Positions 46,801 through 57,887 of a stretch of 64,000 bases of DNA are shown here, in pieces. Position 1 is the stretch's first letter. The number at the start of each line of letters is the position of its first letter. The notes under the pieces were generated by a model. The model was not told where the DNA came from. It did no database searches and saw nothing but the letters and a program-made list of their open reading frames with translations. A program made the translations under genes and the position numbers. The stretch is from Halocafeteria seosinensis (taxonomy: Eukaryota > Sar > Bigyra > Bicosoecida), in assembly GCA_001687465.1 (NCBI GenBank), contig LVLI01000079.1, forward strand, positions 62,001-126,000, written 5' to 3'.

Positions 46801-47515
46801 CGATCTTCTTCCCAATCTAAACGTCCCTTCAATGTGTAGACGACATACTTGTCGCTTTCTTGCCTGTATGAACAGTTGAATGTGAGGAAACCAAATCAAA
46901 GCTCTCCAACTATGGAATAATAGGATCTGCTTACCTTAGAGAATTCACCAAAATTGTTGTCTTCACTGGTAGTGAATGGGCATGATCATACTTGCTGCTA
47001 ATATTCTCATTTTCGGAAGTCATTTTTTGTAGATAATCGTGGGAAATGCTAGCGGTAAAGTCATCCTGAAGCTTGTGGAGCCGATCTGGGTGGATACGGG
47101 TAACAATGGTGGCACCGGTATCAGCGTCTTTGCGTTCTAGTCTAAGCTCCGTCGTTAGTTTGTGGTTCGCTTTCAATCGAATTAGACTCTTCTTGTCACC
47201 GAGAACTCTAGAGGATTGATATAACAGGATTGACTTTTGTAAGACGTGAAAGCGGTTGTCGTTCTCTTCAGTTTGCGTCCCGGCATTTTTCCTTCTTACA
47301 AACGTCTGTGTTGCTCTGTGCGCATACGACTTGTTCAGGTGCTTATCAAGTTCTCCCACTTCTATTGAACTTCCGGGTAAGAATACATCACGTAACGTTG
47401 CTTGTCGCTTGGGAAGCAGCTCAGTAAGAGAGATATTTTCGGTTTGTACTCCCATTTCCTGCTCCGTCAACTGTTGTGGCTCATAACAGAAGGTATCCCT
47501 GAGAACTACCAACAT
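43867..47515 (-). CDS. Uncharacterised IQ-motif protein, many exons
   Basis: A multi-exon minus-strand gene of about 1,000 codons. The exon ending at 46931 begins near ATG 47515; a short upstream exon is possible. It holds repeated Gln-Thr-Glu motifs (MGVQTEN, RATQTF, AGTQTEE). Further exons lie at about 46860-46410, 46360-46100 and 45950-45890. An IQ-like helix (ESAAKIQSCFRDYRVRKRVNQTREL) occurs near 45720-45640, and another helical block just before it. The C-terminal part (44600-43867) is Ser/Pro/Arg-rich, hence likely disordered. The [A/G]xQTxx motifs resemble dynein light chain LC8-binding sites (TQT class), so a microtubule- or basal-body-related role is conceivable; that is inference from short motifs only. 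Exon borders are approximate. The stop lies 6 nt from that of the GH20 fusion. Confidence 0.55.
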
Positions 47516-48318
47516 TTTCACATTAACTTGGCGGCACTTACTCTGGCTTGAAGCTTTTCTGAAACCATGTACGGTGGAACGATCTTCTTACAGGAACAGC
47601 ATGATCCTAGAGTTCTCTGCGTACTAAAGGCAGCAATAGACGGTAGGCATGTATGACTTAAGAGCGATGTGTCCATACTTTGAACTTCTTCCAGCAGTTA
47701 TCCGGGAAACCATCATCCATCCCGTGCACATCTCTTGTCTCAACCCATCTGTACGCAGGCATTTTGCCTTTATATTTTGCGGCATCAGGCATCATTTTTA
47801 GGGGTAGTCCTGTTTGTTTGTACACCGTTTGCTATGTTCACTCCTGTTCTGGTCATGCACAACCGTGACGGAGCACAGAATTCGAGCGACAATCACTCAT
47901 ATAAATTGAACAATACTAATCTAGCTTCAAACAATAGAAGGACGTCATGGCAACTGATTCATGCATGAACGCACAATCACGATTCAAACAGGAAGCCGTT
48001 GCTTCCTGGTTGTGAATTTCCATATAGTTGAACTCCGTTGTGCCAAACAGTCGGTCGGGTGTATTGCAGTGACACAGCAGTGTACATGAATACATGGAGT
48101 TTCCTTCGAAGACAGATTACCATACAAGTACTGATCCTGAGGTTGGGGCTTCAAACATCCGGACAGGTCGCATCGGCCAGTGGGAGTTATCGGCTGCTGC
48201 CTAATAGGCGTTATTTGCGTGAAGGGCTTCAGGATTGTGGACTTGACTAGCAAAGTACCGGTACGAGTGTAGCAGCAGTCGCTTATCGTTGGTTAGAAAA
48301 GAAAAGAGCGTCTCTATC
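47516..48318. other. Intergenic region, divergent
   Basis: It separates the IQ-protein gene (minus) and the MFSD5-like gene (plus). Only short overlapping ORFs occur, none recognised; both promoters probably lie here. A possible small first exon of the IQ gene lies near 47530-47580. Confidence 0.4.
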
Positions 48319-50209
48319 ATGAAGAAACACACGAAACCGACCAATGAGGAAGCTACCCCTCCGGCAACAGATATCACCGAAGATGTGGAGGAGGAGGAGG
48401 ACAAGCCTTTCTTGAACCGCGATAAGGATACAACTCAGCCACAAGAGGAGCCATCAGACGAAGAAAGCCGCAAAATGGCGGCGACGCAAAACAAAATTAT
48501 GCAGAAGTTCTTTCCAGCGTACTTTGTGGCGATCTTGGCGGACTGGCTTCATGGGCCTTATTTGTACAATGTCTACGAAGAAAAGGGATATTCACATTCT
48601 CAGAGTATGTAGCATGACGTTAATCTGTGACGGCGTTGATGATGGTATCGATGTGCTTTTGAAACTTGCTGTCTGCAGTTGGTATGCTCTTCACTATTGG
48701 ATTTGCCAGTTCTGGCTTTTTTGGAATCATTGCCGGCAAGCTCGTAGACATGACCGGTAGAAGGAAAGGATGCATCGTCTTTTGCGTACTGTATGCTTTG
48801 AACTGCTTAATCATTCGCTCTGCCAACCTCTCTCTTTTGGCACTTGGGAGAGTGATTAGTGGAGTAGCTACGTCGTTACTGATGTCGGCTTTTGAGGGGT
48901 GGCTAACTTCTCATTGCGAAGAGGTGAGGGGATGCATAAGGAAGGCTAAATCTTACTTACCTATCGTTGTCAAGGGAGATGATACATGTCGCCTTGTCTA
49001 TGTGTGGTGCAGCAATTGGTTTCCTCGAAGCACCAGGGCAGGATCTTTGCTTTCATGGGTACCTTGAATAGCGCATCAGCCATCCTTGCAGGGGTTGTAG
49101 CTAATTACGTGAGTGCATCGATAACCCTGTTTGATATGTTTATTGTGTTCTTTATATCGATTTGTCTAACATGGTGCGCAGTTGGTACTTCTGGCGGGTT
49201 ACCAGGGACCGTTTGACGGCGCGGCCTTTATACTGATCGGCGGTCTTTTGTGGATCGTAAACATATGGGAAGAAAACAAGTTTGCTTCCAGTCAAGCCAA
49301 CATATACGATATAGCCGAACTCTGCAAGAAGATGTATCAGAGCATTGAAACCGTTCGAAACAGTAAGATTGTTGATACTCATCCTTCTCGCCCTGCGCAA
49401 CCAACGGATGCTCTACTGACACAGATCCGAGCATGGTGACACTGGGATTAGCGCAAGTAGTGTTTGAGACATCGATGTATATCTTTGTGTATGTCTGGGT
49501 TCCTGCTCTTCAGAATTGTGATACGAGCTTAAATGTAGGTGCCTGTCCCTGCGTGGGAAATCAGTCTCTGTTGTGTGATCGTTTATTTGAATGCCCGCTA
49601 CAGCTTTCGAATGGTTACATTTTTGCCATTTTGATGGTATTCATGACACTTGGATCCCAGGCAACAACATACCATCATGCAAATTCAGTCTCGAGCTTGG
49701 CGAAACGCGTTGTCTTCATTGGTAGCATGGGTGTAGTTCTCTTCGGCATTTCCATCTTCGTGAGCGACTGCACTCTCTTGCTGACCATGTTCTGCTTGTT
49801 TGAATTTTGTTGTGGTATCTTCTTCCCTACAATGGTGAGCACTTCTGATAATGTATTCTCACTTTTATGCAAACTGTTTAACTAGCTGTTTGCATTCTCA
49901 CAGGGGCATCTGAGGTCTTATATCGTTCCAGATGGGGACAAGGTGACGGTCATTAACATCTTCCGAACGGTCTTGAACATCAACGTGATTATCTTCTTGC
50001 TAGTGGTAAGAGGAATCGTTCTCGCATTGTGTTCATCGATAAGTTGTTTTCAATGGAACGTTTTGATCGTGGATATGCAGGGCTCTTCTGTGGCTATTAA
50101 ACAAGTCTTTGTGGCATGTTTGCTTCTCCAAGCAGTTGTAGTGTCTTGCGGCCTCCGTTTGATGTCTCAGCGTCCTGAAACTCAAGAAACTGCATCGTTG
50201 TCTGAATAA
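48319..50209 (+). CDS. MFSD5-like major facilitator (molybdate-anion transporter family)
   Basis: A polytopic transporter of the MFS; the animal and plant/alga homologues MFSD5/MOT2 import molybdate. ATG 48319 opens an acidic tail, then KFFPAYFVAILADWLHGPYLYNVYEEKGYS, the diagnostic first-helix segment of the family. After an intron: IGFASSGFFGIIAGKLVDMTGRRKGC (MFS motif A with GRR), LALGRVISGVATSLLMSAFEGWL, then a small exon with GRIFAFMGTLNSASAILAGVVAN, and LAGYQGPFDGAAF followed by IWEENK. The second half starts near MVTLGLAQVVFETSMYIFVYVWVPAL, continues with MVFMTLGSQ and FCCGIFFPTM, then GHLRSYIVPDGDKVTVINIFR, and ends at 50209. Six introns of 60-90 nt were inferred; order and length match MFSD5. 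Confidence 0.88.
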
Positions 50210-50376
50210 ACACTCTACGCGTGAAAGACCATCGGCACCATAATGTACTTCTCCGTCACTGGTATCACTCCCTGCTTTGTGAAGCTCGTTCGTTAGGTCG
50301 TTCTTAGGTCAGAAGAAAGAGATATCTGCATGATATGATCTAGCCTCTTTGAGGTACAAATAGTACAAGGTGCAAC

Positions 50377-51596
50377 ATGCACCGAACTCGAGTAGTAGCG
50401 CGAGTAGTGTTGCAGAGGATGGGCAAAACGGCCCAACCGCCGCGTCACAGATACAGCCTCAGGAGCTGTAGTCATGCTTCGACCTTTCAGGAAGACGGCC
50501 GCAAGGGGGCTAGTACTACAGGCAGCACAGGTTCAAATGATAAGAAACGCCTCAGGGAATCAAGCACTCGCTCTTCTGAAACAAGAGCAGTTAAACGAGC
50601 AGCCCCCAATGGAATTAGTGAGAGCAAACTGAAACAAGTGACTTTGTCACGGAAGTACGAGGAGCGTGTTTGGAAGGCCGGCAAGGAGCTTGTAGCTGGA
50701 GTAGACGAAGCGGGTAGAGGTAGGTGAACATGGTATGATCTGTGTATTCGCTACGAAGCAGACTGTACCACAACGAAACTTGCAGGACCATTGGCAGGCC
50801 CTGTGGTGGCTGCAGCATGTGTGATTCCTCCCAGCGTTAAGATTGAAGGAGTTGGAGACAGTAAGATGCTGACAGAAAGCGAACGAGAACGGCTGTTTGC
50901 TTTACTTGTAGAGCATCCTGAAGTGGACTACTGCATTTCGATCGCTGACCACACGTTGATTGACGAAATCAACATTCTACAAGTATGTAGAGAAATATTG
51001 GTCGCCCACCATACCAGCTGTCCGACTCTTCCATGGATCCGTGGGTCATACAGGCAACGTTTGTGGCTATGACTCGAGCTATCGATGGACTGAAGAAAAA
51101 TCCTCATCATATTTTCATCGACGGCAACAAAGTACCGCCTACCTTGGAGGCGCGTTCAAAAGGAACTGAGTCGATCCCACAGCCAGGGTCCGCGTCACTA
51201 TGTATGCCGTGGAATACAACGGAGGAGCGCGGGGAGTCATCAGAAGGTAATAGTGAAGCTTCACCTTACAGTGTAGAAGCACTTGTGAAAGGAGATGGGA
51301 AGTGTTATAGCATCGCTGCCGCCTCTATCTTGGCCAAGGTTGCTCGAGATAAGCTGATGGCGGAGTACGATAGACAATTTCCTCAGTACAACTTGGCGAA
51401 ACATAAGGGCTATCCGACTGGAGACCATATGGCCGCAGTCAAAAAGCACGGGGCCAGCTCGATCCACCGGTACACTTATGCACCCATCAAGCATACGCTG
51501 GTTCGAGATCCTTCGTGGAAATCTCCACCAATTCCAGTGGAGTGCTTGGGCGCATTGAGGGTCCTTCAAACCAAAGCGTCGTATGAATCACATTAA
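50377..51596 (+). CDS. Ribonuclease HII with N-terminal extension
   Basis: Cleaves the RNA strand of RNA-DNA hybrids. ATG 50377 begins an Arg/Ser-rich, acid-poor stretch (MHRTRVVARVVLQRM) that may be a plastid or mitochondrial transit peptide, followed by a basic linker. The catalytic domain starts VAGVDEAGRG, whose Asp-Glu pair is active-site; an intron falls right after it (about 50718-50785). PLAGPVVAAACV, GVGDSKMLTESER, then after a second intron (about 50985-51055) ATFVAMTRAI and IFIDGN, a family-typical Asp, follow. A Ser/Glu-rich insertion of about 50 residues, unusual for the family, precedes GDGKCYSIAAASILAKVARD (catalytic Asp), YNLAKHKGYPT and a short tail. The monomeric bacterial/organellar-type RNase HII is more likely than the nuclear H2A subunit; this is judged from the motifs only. 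Confidence 0.88.
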
Positions 51597-51964
51597 GAAG
51601 GGAAACGTCTTCTACCATCTGTCGCTTCGAACCTAATCCCTGCACACTGGCCCGTTCTTTCCTCGATGCGGTAGTTGCGCAATAGTCTGTCTTCTTTGGT
51701 GCCATGATAGTCTAATGGGGAAGACGTTAATGCAAGCGTTCGTACGTTTCCTACACGCCAAAGCTTTAGCTGAAGAGAATGCCTCCAATCCTATGGAAGC
51801 CACTTGAAATCCGTACTCTTCTCTTCCGCATGACTTCGACGATACGGTTGGTGAGGCGCCACCGACGAGTCATGCTTCTTCGCCGGAGTTGTCTTGAATA
51901 AACATTATTACAGATCCAGTGCGTGTCTGTCTTCAATCAGCCATGTCTTTTCTGATGCTTCCGT
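51597..51964. other. Intergenic stretch, convergent genes
   Basis: 368 bp lie between the stops of RNase HII and the membrane protein. An AATAAA at 51898-51903 reads on the plus strand and could be a poly(A) signal for RNase HII. No gene is supported. Confidence 0.5.
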
Positions 51965-53275
51965 TCACACGTCGAAAATTGGTTCAATGAATTCCGTAAA
52001 TAATTTCGAGTAACAGAGAAGGAAATGGATCATGAGTACAATCTCTTCGGCAGAAATCAGTGTTGCAGTTAGATGACTCACGACGGTGCAGATTGCTAGA
52101 AGAAACGGTCCCCAAACGTAGCTGATCTTCACGGCCTTGCCGATTTCGTCATGGATTGCGTCAGGGTCGTCTCTTCGGTTTCGAATTTCCACTCGGCGAA
52201 ACTGGAAGTCCTGCTCTATGTACTGCTGGCTCATTTTCGGATTTAGTACCAACATGTAGAGGTGTGGCAAAGTGAAGGACACAACTACCGCAAACAATTC
52301 GTATATGAACATTGTGTTGGCAATTGAGCCGAACCAAGGACTGAACGCACCAATCTTGGGGAGTTGAAGAATAACGTAGAGGGTTAAGATAATCGGAAAC
52401 GGGAGCATGTGATCGAAAATGGCGATAGTAACTGGTTCGAACTTCCTGCGGTGGCGGACATACACTTCAGTTACCTTCTGAACGTACCGAGTCCAGAGTA
52501 CGCATGCTACGAGAAGGACAGTGAAAATGATTGATAAAAAGACCTTTCCCATTAAAAGCGAACTTTCCAAAACATCTGTACGAAAATGCTGAGCAGCACC
52601 GGACAATCTCTCACCGAGCCTCCAAAACAATTTGCAAATAATTAGCATCACAATAAACGTGCGGGCAGCTGACCCATACATAAAGACTCCAGCTACTCGC
52701 ATAGTTTCCTCTAGCATAAAAAAAATTAAAGTTGTCCCGACTGTTTGGAGCAATACGATTGCGTAACCGAGTAAGTAGGGATAATCCTGTAAATATGCAA
52801 CTCCTGTAACTGGCAATACTTCTATGACTCTGGTAAAGATGGCTGCCACAGTTGTCACTGCAGCGAGTACGATACCGGCTAATTTCACCAGAGTATCGTT
52901 GAATAGACGATTGTGATTCCTTTCGGCCTGAGTCATTCTTCTAGTATCTTTCCTTATCAAAGGCACTTCAAAGTATTCACCCAGCACGGGTACAAGAATT
53001 TGAGCTGTGACCAATGCAAACAACGCCACACAAGCTGGTGAGCCATAGGGGAATAAAGCGATCGGTGGTAGATCCTTCACTGCCTTAGCTGCTTCAGCTT
53101 GACCTGCCATGGGGATAAAGCAGAAGGAGAGCATCAAAATCAGAATAATGACCGTATGCCATATTCGTCGTGATGTGATGGCTCGAGTACCTTCATGGCC
53201 TTCTGTTCGACATCGGGGTAGAAAGTGCTGAGCCACCCGCGCGATGGGAAACACCCACTTGCCTGAGGTCATCAT
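51965..53275 (-). CDS. Polytopic membrane protein, unknown family
   Basis: An intronless 436-codon ORF with ATG at 53275. The first 45 residues are basic and acid-poor, followed by a strong hydrophobic segment (VIILILMLSFCFIPMAG) ending in small residues and AEAAKA, which looks like a cleavable thylakoid- or ER-type signal. At least seven more hydrophobic helices follow, for example VALFALVTAQILVPVLG, LAGIVLAAVTTVAAIF, YAIVLLQTVGTTLIFFML, VFLSIIFTVLLVACVLW and MFIYELFAVVVSFTLPHLYM. A charged loop with RRVEIRNRRDDPD lies before the last pair. I recognise no transporter signature. It may be an organellar membrane protein if the N-terminus is a targeting signal; this is inference. Confidence 0.75.
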   Translation of the reverse strand: MMTSGKWVFPIARVAQHFLPRCRTEGHEGTRAITSRRIWHTVIILILMLSFCFIPMAGQAEAAKAVKDLPPIALFPYGSPACVALFALVTAQILVPVLGEYFEVPLIRKDTRRMTQAERNHNRLFNDTLVKLAGIVLAAVTTVAAIFTRVIEVLPVTGVAYLQDYPYLLGYAIVLLQTVGTTLIFFMLEETMRVAGVFMYGSAARTFIVMLIICKLFWRLGERLSGAAQHFRTDVLESSLLMGKVFLSIIFTVLLVACVLWTRYVQKVTEVYVRHRRKFEPVTIAIFDHMLPFPIILTLYVILQLPKIGAFSPWFGSIANTMFIYELFAVVVSFTLPHLYMLVLNPKMSQQYIEQDFQFRRVEIRNRRDDPDAIHDEIGKAVKISYVWGPFLLAICTVVSHLTATLISAEEIVLMIHFLLCYSKLFTEFIEPIFDV

Positions 53276-53517
53276 TCATGGATATCTTACCACGTATGTC
53301 CCAATCCATCAATCAATCCGTCCAACTCGGCTTTCTAGCCAGTACCGTAGCCGGTCCGTAGGTATAGGATTAACTGTACACCTTCACAAACACTTCAAGT
53401 ACAGAGCCCAAGCACGAACGGTGTCAAATGCTCTAGGTTTGTCTCGGGATGACTGTTCACTTTCAGAAGTAGTTCTTGAACCGTGGAAGACTTCACTGGA
53501 AGTGGGGATCGTGTAAC

Positions 53518-55394
53518 ATGATGTCCGGGGTCAGCAGGAGAACGGATGGCCGACATAAAAAGGGCCGTAACTTTATCCCCAGTCAAGGGCCATCCAAACT
53601 GAAATGTGCTGGTTATTTTATAGCGTTTCTGATGGCAGTAATGGCTGTGTCCTCGATTGTGAGGATGCTCAAAGGTCAAACGAAGACCAGCATATATGAC
53701 GACGATGATACACAGGGAGGGGCAGAATCACGGACACGAGAAATGATGCGTGGACATAGACAGCAACAGAAGCAGGATTGCAACTGTGAAAAGTCTACGG
53801 TAAACACGAATAGTAGAGTAGAGAGCGAGAGGAAGGGCGAGAAAGGTGGTGGGGAGGATGCAGACAAAGGGGAATGGCAAACGCCCCAAATTGAAATGGA
53901 ATCACATTACAAACGAGGTATGACAGGTAGTAGAGTTACGTACGTCTTTTTTTTAAATTTGCTACCACGAAGTGTGTCCTTCACTGCAGTTTTCGGGGTG
54001 GAACCCTTCGATGAAACTCACCGAAAGCACTGGGAGTTACACAATATCCCGACAGATCACTGGTATCAAAAGGCTAGAGAAGACGTAGATAAATGTGATT
54101 TGCGAATTCCGGACCCAGACCATGCGGCGTACACTGATGAAACAACAGTCGTCACAGCACTGCTAGATCTGAAGCGAGGTGAGAAAGGGAACGGAATGTT
54201 CCAACGCAGCATGAAAGAATACTTTCAGCGGTTAGACCGCATTCTCGCAAACAAATGGCCCGTTGTAAGTTTCGTTGCGGAAACAATATCTGTTGGTGCA
54301 TCTTTTCACTGTTCCGCAATGTTTGTCAACCAGGTAGTATTTATCCCTGAAGACTTTGCCCAGGAAATCCATCCACACAACGATCGAACTCATATAATCC
54401 CGTTCGATATGGAGAAACTCAAGAAATTCTTCCCCTATTGGGACCGAGTGGAGCAAATCCGTTTGTCGTCACTGTGGCAGGCACAAGCCAAGGCAATTGG
54501 TATGTATCATATCACTGGTTGTGGGATTTAGCTTTTATCGTGATTTCTGCATTTCTCTTCAGGGTGGTTGTATGATTCCCCTCAATCGAGGTTGCAAGGG
54601 TACAATCCGTTGGTAATGTCGAAAATCCTGTTCCTCCGCGAGGGTGCTCGCTTGAATCCCTTCAAGACTAAGAACTTTATGTTTTTAGACGCTGGACACA
54701 TGTGTGCCACGGAAATCAAGCCCGGTGAAATACCGACTTACGAGGAGCACTTTGATAAGGTTAGTGAAGAGGGATTAGCACGAAGGATCCACCGTAGTAT
54801 TTCATTTCTGTTTCTGTGATGGCAGTTCATGGTGACACATTGGCCCTATGGGACTACTACGGAGGTGCATGGCTTTACAGATAAGGCCATGCATATGTAC
54901 ATGAACACGAAGTCTGACCCGCTTCAGATAGTGCGAGGAGGGTAAGTTTCGTGTGGAAGACTTTGTGAGCCTACGGTCGAAGCAGCTAACCAATTCTTGG
55001 CTGCAGAATCTTTGGAGGGCAAAAGCCATACATTGAATGTGTAACGAAGGTTTATCTAAGAATACTGGCTCAAACGCTTCAAGATGGCTACATGGGAACC
55101 GAAGAAAACATCTTCGCAATCGCAATGAAGAGGTATGTCCGTGGAGGAAGTCATGTTTCCAAAAGCCAGAGATTATACGTTTCTCTCTTGTTCCTGGTTA
55201 TTTTCAGATTCCCAGAATTGTTTCATGGCTATGATAATAATCAGCGAGGTAATCACGGCGACAATTGTGCCTCGTTTGCTGACAATCTCGAGCGAGTCAG
55301 AGACGCCAAACGAAAGGGTGGTTGGGAACCTAAGCCGTGGATCGACAAGTACGAGACTGGAAAATATAAACCGGGTGATCAAGTCAAGCCTTAG
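53518..55394 (+). CDS. Type II membrane protein with HtrL/YibB-like (putative glycosyltransferase) domain
   Basis: Starts at 53518 or the next codon (two ATGs). A basic N-terminus, then a membrane helix (CAGYFIAFLMAVMAVSSIV) and a charged stem, suggest Golgi-type topology. After an intron the catalytic-like domain runs TTVVTALLDLKRGEKGNG, then FIPEDFAQEIHPHNDR after a second intron, KFFPYWDRVEQIRLSSLWQ, NPLVMSKILFLREGARLNPFKTKNFMFLDAG (the NPF and DAG motifs resemble the HtrL_YibB family), and ENIFAIAMKRFPELFHGYDN at the C-terminus. Six introns of about 55-100 nt were inferred. The HtrL/YibB family is poorly characterised and thought to be glycosyltransferase-like; the assignment rests on motif order from memory and should be treated as tentative. 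Confidence 0.65.
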
Positions 55395-55727
55395 GAACCA
55401 ACTGGACATATGACCTTGTGTTGTTGGAATCTTATTTCGAATCTACAAACTTATATAGAAGGAAGGGTCTCACAGATTTCTGGCGCATCCGAAACTTTCG
55501 TGACGCTTGAAGGTTCTCAGTATGTTCAACTATACTATGTTGTTGTCTATTATATTCAGAACTTTTTCTGAGGTTTTGATGGCATAGAGAGAGTAGATTA
55601 AAACAAAAATATGTATAAACATTTTTTGATAGCGCCAGAAATTATACGTCATGCACTGAAGAAACGATAGACGAGTTACTCCCGCGTTAGTTGGCAGGGG
55701 GGCACCCCGGGTAGAACGCAGTCTACG

Positions 55728-57880
55728 ATGAGTTCGAACGTGTCTGCACATCGTTCGAAGGGAGGGCGATATACAGGAAACAGTACTTCATTCGCCCCGT
55801 CGAGACGCTTGGCGCCACGACCGCCAGCGTATGAACATCCTAGCCGGCAAAATGGAGGGCCTCCGGGAGAATGTATTCATGACGGAGCACCTCACAGAAT
55901 AACCCCACGCCCTCCATCGCAGCTAGGACACCGGCATCAGAGTTCTTCAGCGTCCGCATCCACCTCATCGTCCTCTGGAACAGGGGCAGCAGCTTCTGGA
56001 GTGTCGTCATCGAGAGTACTCAGCCAGCAAACCTCCTCTAATCGAACAATTCGCAGCAGCATGAGTACAAGCAGTGGTGGCGAGGATATTACTACTGGAA
56101 CCAACGGTGATGAAACAAAATTCAACCGCCACAGTTGGTCGAGGGGACCTCAACAAAATAGTCAGACTAATGCCGTATTGAGGTACCGTGAACCTTGTGT
56201 GTTGAGAGCACCGGAAGCGTCCACAACGACGCAGGGGGGCTATCTCAGAGGAGTAGGGGGCTCGAAGACTACATACGCAGCTCTGGGAGATGCCAATGCG
56301 ACCGCTGTTTTAGCTTTCCACCATCCCGAAAAACTCATGACTTCGTGTTATGAGACCTCACAGATGTATGTAAAGGCCACCCATAATCCACTGCTGTGTG
56401 GCAAGGTATCGGCAGCTACCGTCTCCGAAAGTCCTACCGAATGCGAAGGTGATGAAGAGGCTGCGGGCTTTGGGATAAGCGGAAGACAACAGGACGAAGG
56501 CACATACTGCTCCTATCATCAACCTGTGTGTGTATATATGAATGTAGATTCCGGCAAGTATTTGAGCATGGATAGTAAAGGTGTTGAACTGAAGAGGCCT
56601 GAGGATGTAAGGAAAAGCAAGAAGAAGCGAGAGATCCAGTTCTATGCACGCCCATTCCAGGGCACAGAAGAAATGGTTTTCGCAAGATCTGATGCTAAAA
56701 TTTTGCTTGGTGACTCTATACTACTGGAGTCTGTAAGGTATCCAGGCGTCTTCATATCGGGGGAATGGGAAAACACTTGCGACGACATTAACAATTGCGT
56801 TCCACTGGGAAAGACCACATCGGAAATGTCAGCTCTGATAGTCCGGCCGCACCTTGCTCCCTTAAATATACTGGTCAAACTACGTGTAGGCTCCGGTTCA
56901 TCGACTTCTGATAATCAGCCGTACAATGGTCGTAGTGGAGGTTCCGGAGACAGAGAAGTTGACCAGCGCGCAGAAGATAGTTATTTTGAGGCAGATGTAG
57001 AGGACAGGGTCGCGGTAGAATTAATGAAGTAAGCTATTTTGAGTTCTGTGCTTGTATTCATTTGTGCCTTTTGCTACCTTACACTTTGCGACTGATTCTC
57101 TCCAGACGATTACCGGAGTCTCTGGTACAATATATTTTTACATTTCGACGGGCATGGCTTCAGACGTGTCGGCTAGTATCGAAGTCTTGGAGGAACTTTG
57201 CAGAAGAGCGGGTGACACGGATTTCAATTAGCAGTAGCTTCTTCGGAGGTGTGTCAACTACACGTAGACGAGCTATGAAGCCATATCAAGGCTTTGTATC
57301 CCGGTGTCACTATGTTAAAGTTCTGGTACTTCAAGGGATTGATCCTCTCTCTGAGGTAAGTAGGAGAACCAAGGAGTTCATGTGTTGGTGAAGAAAGTAG
57401 CTGATGTATGTGCAGGGGGCTGCTGAAGATTTGATAGAGTGCAAATCACTCCGGGTACTTTCAGTTGGGGTAAGCTGTCAGTTACAGAACGCGTTGAAAC
57501 CTCTCTGGTGTTTACCTGTAGAGTTTGCTCTCTCTTTATCGTTTCAGGGATGTAGTCGCTTGGGAGATGGTTTTGTCCAGCGAGTTGCTGAAACGCAACC
57601 TTACCTCAAGACGTTAAATCTAGCGACGACCTTGACGACTGATTTTGGACTGGAAATGATATCAGACGGTTGCCACGATCTTGAATCTCTGAACCTGTAC
57701 GGCTGCCAGGGAATTACGATAGTTGGTATTGAAAGGTTGCTAGAACTGCCAATGCTGAAGACGCTGAATATAAGAGGGACGCCCCTCTCCAAGGAGGAAG
57801 TAGAACACCTCCGCAACCTTGCCCAGCAGCGCGAAATAACGTTGTTGGTAGGTCCGAAGGTAGGGGACACCATATACTGA
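55728..57880 (+). CDS. F-box/LRR protein with N-terminal beta-rich domain
   Basis: ATG 55728. The first about 150 residues are Ser/Thr/Gly-rich and disordered. A central segment (near 56500-56860; CVYMNVDSGKYLSMDSKG, FARSDAKILLGDSILLESV, GVFISGEWENTC) has a repeated strand-turn look compatible with a beta-trefoil. An intron at about 57029-57106 is followed by RLPESLVQYIFTFRRAWLQ and TCRLVSKSWRNFAEE, an F-box, which binds Skp1 in SCF ubiquitin ligases. Leucine-rich repeats of the cysteine-containing AMN1/FBXL type follow: CKSLRVLSVG, YLKTLNLATTLTTDFGLEMI, DLESLNLYGCQGITIVGIERL and LKTLNIRGTPL. Introns fall at about 57357-57416 and 57471-57549. The stop lies 7 nt from that of the convergent gene. 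Confidence 0.78.
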
Positions 57881-57887
57881 GGTGTCA

